DNA from: JBGCDD01 sp045105075
GTDB lineage: Bacteria > Pseudomonadota > Alphaproteobacteria > Rhodobacterales > Rhodobacteraceae
NCBI GenBank assembly: GCA_045105075.1
Contig: JBGCDD010000183.1
Location: 1 to 29,929, forward strand
DNA: 29,929 nucleotides
Reading direction: 5' to 3'
Positions 9,238 through 16,166 of this stretch are shown piece by piece; position 1 is the first letter of the stretch, and every line of letters begins with the position of its first letter. A program made the position numbers and the translations under genes. The notes beneath the pieces were generated by a model that searched no databases, was not told the origin of the DNA, and was given only the letters and a program-made list of their open reading frames with translations.

Positions 9238-10812
9238 ATGTCTGAGATGCGTGAAGCGGCGCTTGCGTCCAAAGCCTGGCCCTTTGAAGAAGCGCGCCGG
9301 TTGGCCAAACGTTATGCCAAGGGTGCGCCGGACAAGGGCTATGTGTTGTTTGAGACAGGGTATGGGCCGAGTGGCCTGCCCCATATCGGCACGTTCGGCG
9401 AAGTGGCGCGTACCGCCATGGTGCAGCGCGCGTTTGAGATGATCAGTGATATCCCGACCAAGTTGATCTGTTTTTCCGACGATCTGGACGGGATGCGCAA
9501 GGTGCCCAGCAATGTGCCCAACCCGGAGCTGTTGGAGCAGCATTTGCAGCGGCCGCTGACCTCGGTGCCTGATCCGTTTGGCACGCATGAGAGTTTTGGC
9601 CATCACAATAACGCGATGTTGCGCCGGTTTCTGGACACGTTCGGGTTTGAGTACGAGTTCATCAGCTCGACCGAATATTACGGCTCGGGGCAGTTTGACG
9701 AAGTTCTGCTGCGCGCGGCGGCCAAGTATGATGACGTGATGGCGGTGATGCTAAAGTCGCTGCGCGAAGAGCGGCGCAAGACCTATTCGATTTTCCTGCC
9801 GATCCATCCCGAGAGTGGTCGGGTGATGTATGTGCCGATGAAAAGCGTTGATGCGGGTGCGGGCACGGTGACCTTTGACACCGAGGACGGTCAGGAACTG
9901 ACGCTGCCGGTGACCGGTGGCAATGTGAAGCTGCAGTGGAAGCCGGATTTTGGTGCGCGCTGGGCGGCGCTGGACGTTGATTTTGAAATGTATGGCAAGG
10001 ATCATTCCACCAACACGCCGATTTACGACCGGATTTGTGAGATTTTGGGGGGCCGTAAGCCCGAGCATTTCACCTATGAGCTGTTTTTGGATGAGAACGG
10101 GCAGAAGATCTCTAAAACGTCGGGCAATGGGGTCAGCATTGATGAATGGCTGACCTATGCCAGCGCGGAAAGCCTGTCTTACTTCATGTATCAAAAGCCA
10201 AAAACCGCCAAGCGGATGTATTTTGATGTGATCCCGAAGGCGGTTGACGAGTACCACCAGCAGCTGCGGGCGTTTGCCGGGCAGGACCTGAAAGCGCAGT
10301 TGAACAACCCGGTTTGGCACATTCATGGCGGCGATGTGCCGACCAGCACGATGATCGTGCCGTTTGGGATGTTGTTGAACCTGGCGTCGGTGTCGGCGGC
10401 AGAAGAAAAGGACCAGCTTTGGGGGTTCATTCGACGCTATGCGCCCGATGCGAGTGCTGAAAGCCACCCGGATCTGGATGCGGCGGCGGGCTTTGCGGTG
10501 CGCTATTTCAACGATTTCGTCAAACCGACGCGGGCGTTTCGGGCGCCGACAGAAGGCGAGCGTGAAGCCTTGCAGGTGCTGCGGGCTGAGTTGGCCGCCT
10601 ATGATGGTCCGGTGGATGACGAGGCGTTGCAATCAGTGGTTTACGGGGTCGGGCGCGAGCGGTTTGACCCGCTTCGGGGCTGGTTCACGGCGCTTTACGA
10701 GGTGCTTTTGGGCGCATCGCAAGGCCCCCGTTTTGGCGGGTTTATTGCGCTATACGGGGTGAACGAGACAGTTGCGTTGATTGATCAGGCCTTGGCTGGC
10801 GAGCTGGGCTAA
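9238..10812 (+). CDS. lysS: Lysyl-tRNA synthetase, class I
   Basis: Charges tRNA-Lys. This is the class I (Rossmann-fold, archaeal-type LysK) enzyme, not the common bacterial class II form. The HIGH-type motif is GLPHIGT (H49-T52) and the KMSKS-type motif is KISKT (290-294, Lys293), with GNGVS following. The length of 524 residues is normal. Class I LysRS is known from archaea, spirochaetes and most alphaproteobacteria, so this is consistent with the lineage. ATG 9238 is preceded by GGAG at a workable distance. TTAACC just upstream lies in the divergent region shared with the TerB-like gene. No second lysyl-tRNA synthetase is visible in the window. Confidence 0.96.
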   Translation: MSEMREAALASKAWPFEEARRLAKRYAKGAPDKGYVLFETGYGPSGLPHIGTFGEVARTAMVQRAFEMISDIPTKLICFSDDLDGMRKVPSNVPNPELLEQHLQRPLTSVPDPFGTHESFGHHNNAMLRRFLDTFGFEYEFISSTEYYGSGQFDEVLLRAAAKYDDVMAVMLKSLREERRKTYSIFLPIHPESGRVMYVPMKSVDAGAGTVTFDTEDGQELTLPVTGGNVKLQWKPDFGARWAALDVDFEMYGKDHSTNTPIYDRICEILGGRKPEHFTYELFLDENGQKISKTSGNGVSIDEWLTYASAESLSYFMYQKPKTAKRMYFDVIPKAVDEYHQQLRAFAGQDLKAQLNNPVWHIHGGDVPTSTMIVPFGMLLNLASVSAAEEKDQLWGFIRRYAPDASAESHPDLDAAAGFAVRYFNDFVKPTRAFRAPTEGEREALQVLRAELAAYDGPVDDEALQSVVYGVGRERFDPLRGWFTALYEVLLGASQGPRFGGFIALYGVNETVALIDQALAGELG

Positions 10813-10814
10813 GC

Positions 10815-10842
10815 TTGACTTGCCACTGCGCCATCCTAAACT
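10815..10842 (+). promoter_or_regulatory. Candidate sigma-70 promoter for the DUF4864 gene
   Basis: TTGACT (10815-10820) and TAAACT (10837-10842) are separated by 16 bases, 28 bases ahead of the ATG at 10870. The match is 5 of 6 at -35 and 4 of 6 at -10. It lies just past the lysS stop, so the downstream gene could be transcribed on its own. Confidence 0.45.
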
Positions 10843-10869
10843 TTGCTGGGTGGTGCAAGGGAGAGCGTG

Positions 10870-11271
10870 ATGCGTCAGTTGCTGATGATTTTGGCTTTGG
10901 TGGTTGGTCTGGGCGGGGTTGCCCACGCCCAAAGTGATGACATCCGCGCCACGATTGGAGCGCAGATCGAAGCCTTCAAGGCGGATGATTTCGACCAGGC
11001 GTTTTCCTATGCCAGCCCGACGATCCAGGGGCTGTTCCGCACGCCTGACAATTTTGGCGGCATGGTGCGCAATGGCTATCCGATGGTGTGGCGGCCGGCT
11101 GAGGTGCGGTATCTTGAGCTGCGCGAAGTGTCCGGTGCGCTGTGGCAAATGGTGCAGATCACCGACGCGGCGGGCGAGGTGCACATTCTGGACTACCAAA
11201 TGATCGAGCTGGAAAACGGCTGGAAAATCAATGGTGTGCAGTTGTTGGAAGCGGCGGGCATCAACGCCTGA
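10870..11271 (+). CDS. Secreted DUF4864 domain protein
   Basis: A small exported protein (133 residues) with a clear Sec signal peptide MRQLLMILALVVGLGGVAHA, cut before QSDD. The mature part begins with a helix (IRATIGAQIEAFKADDFDQAFSYASP) and continues with the strand pattern of the NTF2/SnoaL-like fold seen in DUF4864. The conserved core includes FRTPDNFGGMVRNGYPMVWRP. Members are periplasmic proteins of unknown function. AGGGAGAG precedes both a GTG (10867) and the ATG (10870); the ATG was chosen. It lies 57 bp after lysS on the same strand and has its own promoter-like sequence. Two small inverted repeats follow it. Confidence 0.85.
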   Translation: MRQLLMILALVVGLGGVAHAQSDDIRATIGAQIEAFKADDFDQAFSYASPTIQGLFRTPDNFGGMVRNGYPMVWRPAEVRYLELREVSGALWQMVQITDAAGEVHILDYQMIELENGWKINGVQLLEAAGINA

Positions 11272-11286
11272 CATCGCCTTTTGATC

Positions 11287-11333
11287 GGCATCTTTGGGGC
11301 CGATGCCGCGGGGGCCACCGTGACGGTGGTGTG
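11287..11333. terminator. Two short hairpins after the DUF4864 gene
   Basis: CGGCATC-N9-GATGCCG is a 7-bp stem (starting near 11287), and CCACCG-TGA-CGGTGG is a 6-bp stem just after it. Neither has a T-run directly behind it, so they are a possible transcript end for the DUF4864 gene rather than a proven terminator. The remaining bases up to the next start (11451) show no gene. Confidence 0.35.
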
Positions 11334-11450
11334 AGGCGGCATTAACATTTTCTCAGTACCTGAAGAACCCTGCAAGAACGCGTGTTTTTTGCAAATGGGT
11401 TTTGGCCTGCTGCGGGCGACTGTCCGGCGGGCATCAGGAAAGGGATTTCG

Positions 11451-13736
11451 ATGAACAAGGCAATCACCGATGGCGTGCTGCTGATGCCGCCTGAGTTTGC
11501 GGGCGGGCTGGATGTGTGGTCGAGCGGCGACGGCACGCCGGGGTCCGACACCTATGATGGTGATCCAAATGCGGTGTTTGTGCCGGCGGATCAGGATTTT
11601 GGCGGATGCATCGAGCTGTTGAAAACCACCGGCACGCAGCGGTTGCGGTATATGGGCGAAACGCCGTTGTTGTCGGGCTGTTACTTGCAAATCCGCGCGC
11701 GGGTGAAGGCGATCAGTGGCAATTTGCCAGCGGTGCGCATTGCGGCTTTTGCCGGTGCGGCGGGGGGTGCGAATGTTGCTGGTGTAGTCCAGGTCGGGCC
11801 CAGTACGACGTTGACGAGCTATGGTGAAGTCGTTGAAATCACGGCGATTGTTGGTGCTGGTGCGCGCGGCGGCGTGGACATGGTGTGGGGGCCCAGCGCG
11901 CTTTATGGCCATTTCGGGATTGATCTGACCGGGCAGGTCGGCGGTGTGATCCGGGTGGATGACATTGTGATCGAAGACATCACTTCGGTGTTTTTGCGCG
12001 ACATGCTCAGCGTTGTGGACGTGCGCGATTTTGGCGCAGTGGGGGATGGCACGACCGATGACAGTGCCGCGTTTATTGCCGCCGATGATGCGGCCAACGG
12101 GCGGCGCGTGCTGGTGCCCGAGGGCACCTATCAGTTGAACAATTCGGTCACGTTCAACACTGAGGTGGTGTTTGAGGGGCGCATCACCATGCCCACTGAC
12201 CGGATATTGTCGCTGACGCGGAACTTTGACTTGCCCAGCTATATCTCGGCTTTTGGCAACGAGGAGCTGGCGTTTAAAAAGGCGTTTCAGGCGCTTTTGA
12301 ACAATGCGGATCATGAATCGCTGGATCTGGGCGGGCGTAAGATCAACATCTCGGAACCGATCGACATGCAGGCGGCGGTGCCCAACAAAACCAGTTTTGC
12401 CACGCGCCGGGTGATCCGAAATGGCCAGTTGAGCGCTGTGGGATCCACAACCTGGACGCCGGATGTGGTGACCTCGCAAGCGACTTACAACAGTGCATCC
12501 GCGCGCACGCTGAGCAATGTGATTAACATCGCCAATGTGCCGGTCGGTGCGCTGGTCGAGGGCAATGGGGTCGGGCGCGAGATCTATGTGCGGTCCAAAA
12601 ACGTTGGCACCGGTGAGATAACGCTGAACGCGCCGCTTTATGACGCCGAGGGCACCCAGAACTATACCTTCACTGACTTCAAATATATGTTGGATTTCAG
12701 TGGTTTCACCCAGCTTAGCAAGTTTGTGCTATCGCAGGTGGAACTGCAGTGCAACGGCTTGGCCAGCGCCATTCGGTTGGCGCCATCGGGGCTGATTTTC
12801 GCGGTGTCGGATTGTTTCATCACCAAGCCGCGCCATCGGGGAATCACCTCGACCGGGAACGGCTGTCAGGGCATGTTGATCGACCGCTGTCAGTTTTTGT
12901 CCAACGAGGACACGGTGAATGTGGCGGATCGCGAAACGATTGCGTTGAATGCCAACTCGAATGACGTGAAACTGCGCAACAACCGGGTCACAAAGTTCAA
13001 GCATTTTGCGTTGCTGGAAGGCGCCAATTCGGTTGTGATCGGCAACCATTTCTTTCAGGGCGACGACACCAACAATGGCATCCGCACAGCGGGTTTGATC
13101 ATTGCCAGTACCTACACAAGTGCAACGATTACAGGCAATTACATCGACAATTGCACCATCGAGTGGACCAACGAACGTGAGCCGGATCCGGATTTTGTGA
13201 CCGGTTTCAGCTTTGCGGCGATGAGCATCACAGACAATATCTTTTTGACCACAAATGTTGCGCCGTGGTTTGCGTTTATCGTGATCAAACCGCATGGCAC
13301 CGGCCATTTCCTGAACGGTGTGACGGTGGCGGGCAACAAGTTCCGCTCGATCCAGGGCTCAATTGATCGGGTCGAATATGTCGATACCAGCTTTGCGGAT
13401 CTGGATTATGCGCGGTTCAAGAATGTCACTTTCGAGGGCAATTCCTATCATCAGGTCGGCGCGCAGGTGAGCAATCCGATGCGCTGGCGTCATACTGAAG
13501 CGACCGTGGTTAAGAACTGGCTGGTGGATCTGGCTGGCGAATTGCCGTTTGGCGGGCAGGTGCGTGGCGTCGATTCTGTGGTGGCGTTGGAGGCGATTCG
13601 CAACAACAATAACGACATCCATTATGGCATGCCTTACGTCCGGCTTGAGCAGGGGGCCAACAAGGATCGCGCTATTCTGGTTTGGGAAGAACCGGTGGTG
13701 GGCGAGGTGGCATTGAGCGTGCGCATTGACGTCTAA
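11451..13736 (+). CDS. Pectate-lyase-3 beta-helix protein, candidate gene-transfer-agent head spike (GhsB-like)
   Basis: A protein of 761 residues without a signal peptide. Residues 1-180 look like a beta-rich, carbohydrate-binding-type module. Near residues 189-204 comes the Pectate_lyase_3 opening VDVRDFGAVGDGTTDD, followed by a right-handed beta-helix with many N-rich turns (NSNDVKLRNNRVTKF, SVVIGNHFF). This architecture is common in phage tail spikes and in glycan-degrading spikes. The N-terminus MNKAITDGVLLMPP and the WSSGDGTPGS segment resemble, as far as I remember, the head-spike proteins of the Rhodobacter gene transfer agent, which are encoded away from the main GTA cluster. AGGAAAGG precedes ATG 11451; the frame is open to 11382. 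No other phage or GTA gene lies nearby. Alternative: a stand-alone polysaccharide-active spike. The stop overlaps that of the next gene. Confidence 0.85.
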   Translation: MNKAITDGVLLMPPEFAGGLDVWSSGDGTPGSDTYDGDPNAVFVPADQDFGGCIELLKTTGTQRLRYMGETPLLSGCYLQIRARVKAISGNLPAVRIAAFAGAAGGANVAGVVQVGPSTTLTSYGEVVEITAIVGAGARGGVDMVWGPSALYGHFGIDLTGQVGGVIRVDDIVIEDITSVFLRDMLSVVDVRDFGAVGDGTTDDSAAFIAADDAANGRRVLVPEGTYQLNNSVTFNTEVVFEGRITMPTDRILSLTRNFDLPSYISAFGNEELAFKKAFQALLNNADHESLDLGGRKINISEPIDMQAAVPNKTSFATRRVIRNGQLSAVGSTTWTPDVVTSQATYNSASARTLSNVINIANVPVGALVEGNGVGREIYVRSKNVGTGEITLNAPLYDAEGTQNYTFTDFKYMLDFSGFTQLSKFVLSQVELQCNGLASAIRLAPSGLIFAVSDCFITKPRHRGITSTGNGCQGMLIDRCQFLSNEDTVNVADRETIALNANSNDVKLRNNRVTKFKHFALLEGANSVVIGNHFFQGDDTNNGIRTAGLIIASTYTSATITGNYIDNCTIEWTNEREPDPDFVTGFSFAAMSITDNIFLTTNVAPWFAFIVIKPHGTGHFLNGVTVAGNKFRSIQGSIDRVEYVDTSFADLDYARFKNVTFEGNSYHQVGAQVSNPMRWRHTEATVVKNWLVDLAGELPFGGQVRGVDSVVALEAIRNNNNDIHYGMPYVRLEQGANKDRAILVWEEPVVGEVALSVRIDV

Positions 13737-14221
13737 GGTGTTGATGGCAAACCCATACCAGCAGGAGTGAGGTCAAAGGCTTTGCCGAAACCTGCGTTCA
13801 AATGCCCGATTTCGGCGTCGAAGCGGACGAAGTTGAAATCGGCAAAGCCGATGTAAAGTTTGGCCTTGGGGTGGTCGCGCAGATAATGTGCGGCCATTTT
13901 TTCATAAATTGCGTCGTTGTGTGGGATCAGAGATGCGCGTGCTTGCAAGGTCAGGCGCGGATGGGTGAGCGGGTCGCCCTTGTCTCCCGGTTCGCCCAGC
14001 AGCAGCGAGCAGGCGGGCACTTGCAGCAATGCTTTGGTGTGGCGCGACAGGTTTGAAATCAGACTTATTGCGTGTCCTTCGGGACCACGCCCAAATGCGA
14101 TGCGGCTGAGCAGGGGAGTATTCCTGTCCAGCACCCCCAGAACGGCGCTGTTGGCAGAGGTTAACAGCCCGCGGGCCAGCGTGCGTGCTTCGTCATTTGC
14201 TGGGCGAACTGGCGAGGTCAT
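13733..14221 (-). CDS. Pyridoxamine 5'-phosphate oxidase-fold (HugZ-like) protein
   Basis: A split-barrel flavin/haem-binding-type protein of 162 residues. The opening ARTLARGLLTSANSAVLGVL is a strong match to the pyridoxamine-phosphate-oxidase-like barrel. ISLISNLSRHTKALLQVPACSLLLGEPGDKGDPLTHPRL is the central stretch, and FADFNFVRFDAEIGHLNAGFGKA is the typical tail of the HugZ-like subgroup. HugZ relatives bind haem or FMN; the C-terminal DUF2470 part of longer members is absent. The actual substrate is not predictable. The ATG directly follows TTAACC with no Shine-Dalgarno. The stop codon (minus-strand TAG) shares bases with the stop of the beta-helix gene. Confidence 0.85.
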   Translation of the reverse strand: MTSPVRPANDEARTLARGLLTSANSAVLGVLDRNTPLLSRIAFGRGPEGHAISLISNLSRHTKALLQVPACSLLLGEPGDKGDPLTHPRLTLQARASLIPHNDAIYEKMAAHYLRDHPKAKLYIGFADFNFVRFDAEIGHLNAGFGKAFDLTPAGMGLPSTP

Positions 14222-14262
14222 GGTTAAAGCCTAGGCGGATGCACAGAACGCTGCAAGCCGGG

Positions 14263-14928
14263 CTAAAAGCGGCGCCAATAGTTCAGCGAGATGCCGTATT
14301 TTGGGGTTCCGTCGTTGCGATGTTCCAGGCCCACCACCCATGTGTTGCCGTTGGGAGTGTCAAACATCAGGGCCGGAGAGACCGCCCAAAGCAAGGGTTT
14401 GCCGGGAATGTAAGCGGTTTCGATCTTGAACAATGGGCGGGGGCCAGACCCTTGAGACAGTCCAATATTTGCGTCCAGTTTAAAAATTGGATCAGCTGCG
14501 CCAAAGCGTCTTTCAACGGCAGTTTCGACAGCCAGCCAACCGGCGCCCCATTTGCTTTCAAACCCTCGACCATAGGCGAGTGAGGCTTTTAGCATGCCAA
14601 ACCATTGATTTGATTGATGATGCCCGCCGATGGCCAGCTCGGTAGCCAGTTTGAAGGGCCGATCATCGGCAATGATCGGAAGGCGCACAAACACCAAAGC
14701 ATGTCCGGCGGCCCCTGGACTGTCGTTCAAATCCAGGCCCACTGACAGACGAGGGCGCAAGCCGTAGTCGGCGTAAACGGCAAACTCGCGCAGCCATTGA
14801 GCGCCATCGTGGCGCGCGGTTGCGCCGAGCGAAAGAAAGCCCGAGCCTTCGCCGCGCAACCAGGCTCCTGCGGTTGCGGCGGACGCAGACATCCACAGCG
14901 CAGCAATGATGAACACCAGACGCAGCAT
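14263..14928 (-). CDS. Hypothetical outer-membrane beta-barrel-like protein
   Basis: I do not recognise a named family. The 221-residue product has a Sec signal (MLRLVFIIAALWMSASAATA, cut near AGAW). It then shows alternating amphipathic strands with glycines and aromatics, such as GSGFLSLGATARHD and FAVYADYGLRPRLSVGLDL. It ends in WRRF, and a C-terminal Phe is the usual outer-membrane-barrel signal for the BAM complex. About ten strands are suggested, but this was not computed. ATG 14928 has a strong AAAGGAG Shine-Dalgarno. A TTAACCAT element sits upstream (14951-14958 on the minus strand). It shares a divergent region with the ParA gene. Confidence 0.7.
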   Translation of the reverse strand: MLRLVFIIAALWMSASAATAGAWLRGEGSGFLSLGATARHDGAQWLREFAVYADYGLRPRLSVGLDLNDSPGAAGHALVFVRLPIIADDRPFKLATELAIGGHHQSNQWFGMLKASLAYGRGFESKWGAGWLAVETAVERRFGAADPIFKLDANIGLSQGSGPRPLFKIETAYIPGKPLLWAVSPALMFDTPNGNTWVVGLEHRNDGTPKYGISLNYWRRF

Positions 14929-14950
14929 CTCGTCTCCTTTCGCAGTGAAG

Positions 14951-14958
14951 ATGGTTAA
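14951..14958 (-). promoter_or_regulatory. CtrA-type half-site upstream of the beta-barrel gene
   Basis: The minus strand reads TTAACCAT here, and a further TTAA lies 6 bases away (14963-14966). TTAACCAT is one form of the CtrA-binding element described in alphaproteobacteria. It lies about 22 bases ahead of the ATG, so its position could affect that promoter. The match is by eye only. Confidence 0.3.
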
Positions 14959-15067
14959 GCGGGGTTAATGATCCGTTACGACCAGGGAGAAAGTGATGAA
15001 TTTTGCCTGTTGCGCTGACCCTGTGCCCGACTAAGCTGCGGTGCAGAAACTTTTAGGGGGGCTTTCG

Positions 15068-15700
15068 GTGGGTCACGTGATCACAATTGCCCAACAAAAG
15101 GGTGGTGCCGGCAAAACGACTTTGGCGGTGAACCTGGCTGTTGGATTTGCCAAAGCAGGCAAGTCGGTGGCGCTGATGGACATCGACCCTCAGGGCAGCG
15201 CCGGGCGATGGTTCATGACTCGCGCGGAGGCGATGGAAGAGCCGGGTTTGGAGTTTTCGACGGCCTCGGCCTGGGGTGTGACCTATGAAACGCGCAAATT
15301 GTCTAAAACCCACGATATTATCATCATTGACACGCCGCCCAAAGCCGACAGTGATTTGCGCCCGGCGCTGCGGGCGGCGGATTTGGTGTTGATCCCTGTT
15401 GCGACCTCGCATGTGGATCTTTGGGCTGTCGAGGTTGTGCTTTATATGGCTGATCGCGAACGCAAGCCGACCATGATGGTGATGACACGGGCACGCGCGG
15501 GCACACGTTTGGCCGCAGATGTGGCTGAAAAGGCAGGTGAAATGGACGCAGATGTGGCCGCAACGCCATTGGCCAACCGCGTGGTTTACGCCGAAACGCT
15601 GGGCAATGGCAAAGCCGCGCTGGAAGCGCCCAAGGGGCCAGCGCACGCGGAAGTTGCAGCTCTTGTGGCGGAAATCGACGCGGTTTTGTCGCGGCTTTAG
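15068..15700 (+). CDS. ParA family ATPase (orphan, MinD/Soj type)
   Basis: A 210-residue deviant-Walker ATPase of the ParA/MinD class that positions DNA or protein cargo by ATP-dependent surface binding. The deviant Walker A KGGAGKT is at residues 11-17 (Lys11 and Lys16). Walker A' DIDPQGSAGRWF follows, and Walker B is IIIDTPPKAD. It lacks the N-terminal helix-turn-helix of plasmid ParA and has no ParB partner next to it. GTG 15068 is preceded by AGGGGGG (15055-15061), which favours it over an upstream in-frame start at 15041. Such stand-alone ParA-like proteins are common in Rhodobacterales, and their cargo is unknown. It is followed by a zinc-ribbon gene on the same strand after 94 bp. Confidence 0.85.
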   Translation: MGHVITIAQQKGGAGKTTLAVNLAVGFAKAGKSVALMDIDPQGSAGRWFMTRAEAMEEPGLEFSTASAWGVTYETRKLSKTHDIIIIDTPPKADSDLRPALRAADLVLIPVATSHVDLWAVEVVLYMADRERKPTMMVMTRARAGTRLAADVAEKAGEMDADVAATPLANRVVYAETLGNGKAALEAPKGPAHAEVAALVAEIDAVLSRL

Positions 15701-15794
15701 GCCAGTTCGCGCGTAAGTGATTGTTAAACTTGTGGATGCATTGTAACCGCGCCGCCGCGCCCCATATCGAGTGCAGCAACAACAGGAGATGCCG

Positions 15795-16034
15795 ATGAAA
15801 TGTCCGATCGACGGAGCCACTTTGGTGATGGCCGACCGCAGCGGAGTTGAGATTGACTATTGCCCGCAGTGCCGTGGTGTGTGGCTGGATCGCGGCGAGT
15901 TGGACAAGATCATCGAACGCAGTGCGGCGGCTGCTCCGCCGCCACCGCCACAAGCCGCGCCACGTCAGCAGGACGGGTATTACAAGAAAAAGAAAAGCCG
16001 TGGTGGTTTTCTGGACGAATTGTTTGACTTCTAG
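15795..16034 (+). CDS. Zinc-ribbon (zf-TFIIB type) protein
   Basis: A small protein of 79 residues with a TFIIB-type zinc ribbon: MKCPIDGATL at the start supplies one cysteine (Cys3), and CPQC is the second knuckle, followed by RGVWLDRGELDKI. The helix after the knuckle (GVWLDRGELDKIIE) is the family hallmark. A Pro/Ala-rich linker follows, then a very basic stretch (YYKKKKSRGGF) and an acidic FLDELFDF tail. AGGAG (15783-15787) is 7 bases from ATG 15795 and too close to ATG 15789, so the later start is chosen. Function unknown. It may share a transcript with the ParA gene upstream. Confidence 0.82.
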   Translation: MKCPIDGATLVMADRSGVEIDYCPQCRGVWLDRGELDKIIERSAAAAPPPPPQAAPRQQDGYYKKKKSRGGFLDELFDF

Positions 16035-16107
16035 CGTCGTTTTCTGCGGCGCTCTGGTCACAGGTTGTCTTTGATATCAACAGTTTGAGGCATTGCGGAC
16101 TTGGCGC

Positions 16108-16148
16108 ACTGGTTAGTGTCACGTAATCAAGGGCCAATAATAACCAGT
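16108..16148. promoter_or_regulatory. Inverted repeat ACTGGTTA / TAACCAGT upstream of the RTX gene
   Basis: ACTGGTTA (16108-16115) and its exact reverse complement TAACCAGT (16141-16148) are separated by 25 bases, so the arm centres are 33 bp (about three helical turns) apart. The right arm ends 18 bases before the RTX start at 16167. This could be an operator for a dimeric regulator. A chance occurrence is possible for 8-bp arms. Confidence 0.4.
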
Positions 16149-16166
16149 TGAGCAGGACACGACACA

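Noticed and set aside
9751..10632. 293-codon minus-strand frame opposite lysS
   Set aside because: Shadow of a certain class I lysyl-tRNA synthetase.
11193..12479. 428-codon minus-strand frame opposite the spike gene
   Set aside because: Rich in His/Arg/Gln as expected from antisense of high-GC sequence, with no domain. The plus-strand beta-helix gene is convincing.
14963..14966. Full CtrA site upstream of the barrel gene
   Set aside because: The two TTAA units there are 6, not 7, bases apart, so only the TTAACCAT half-site is reported.
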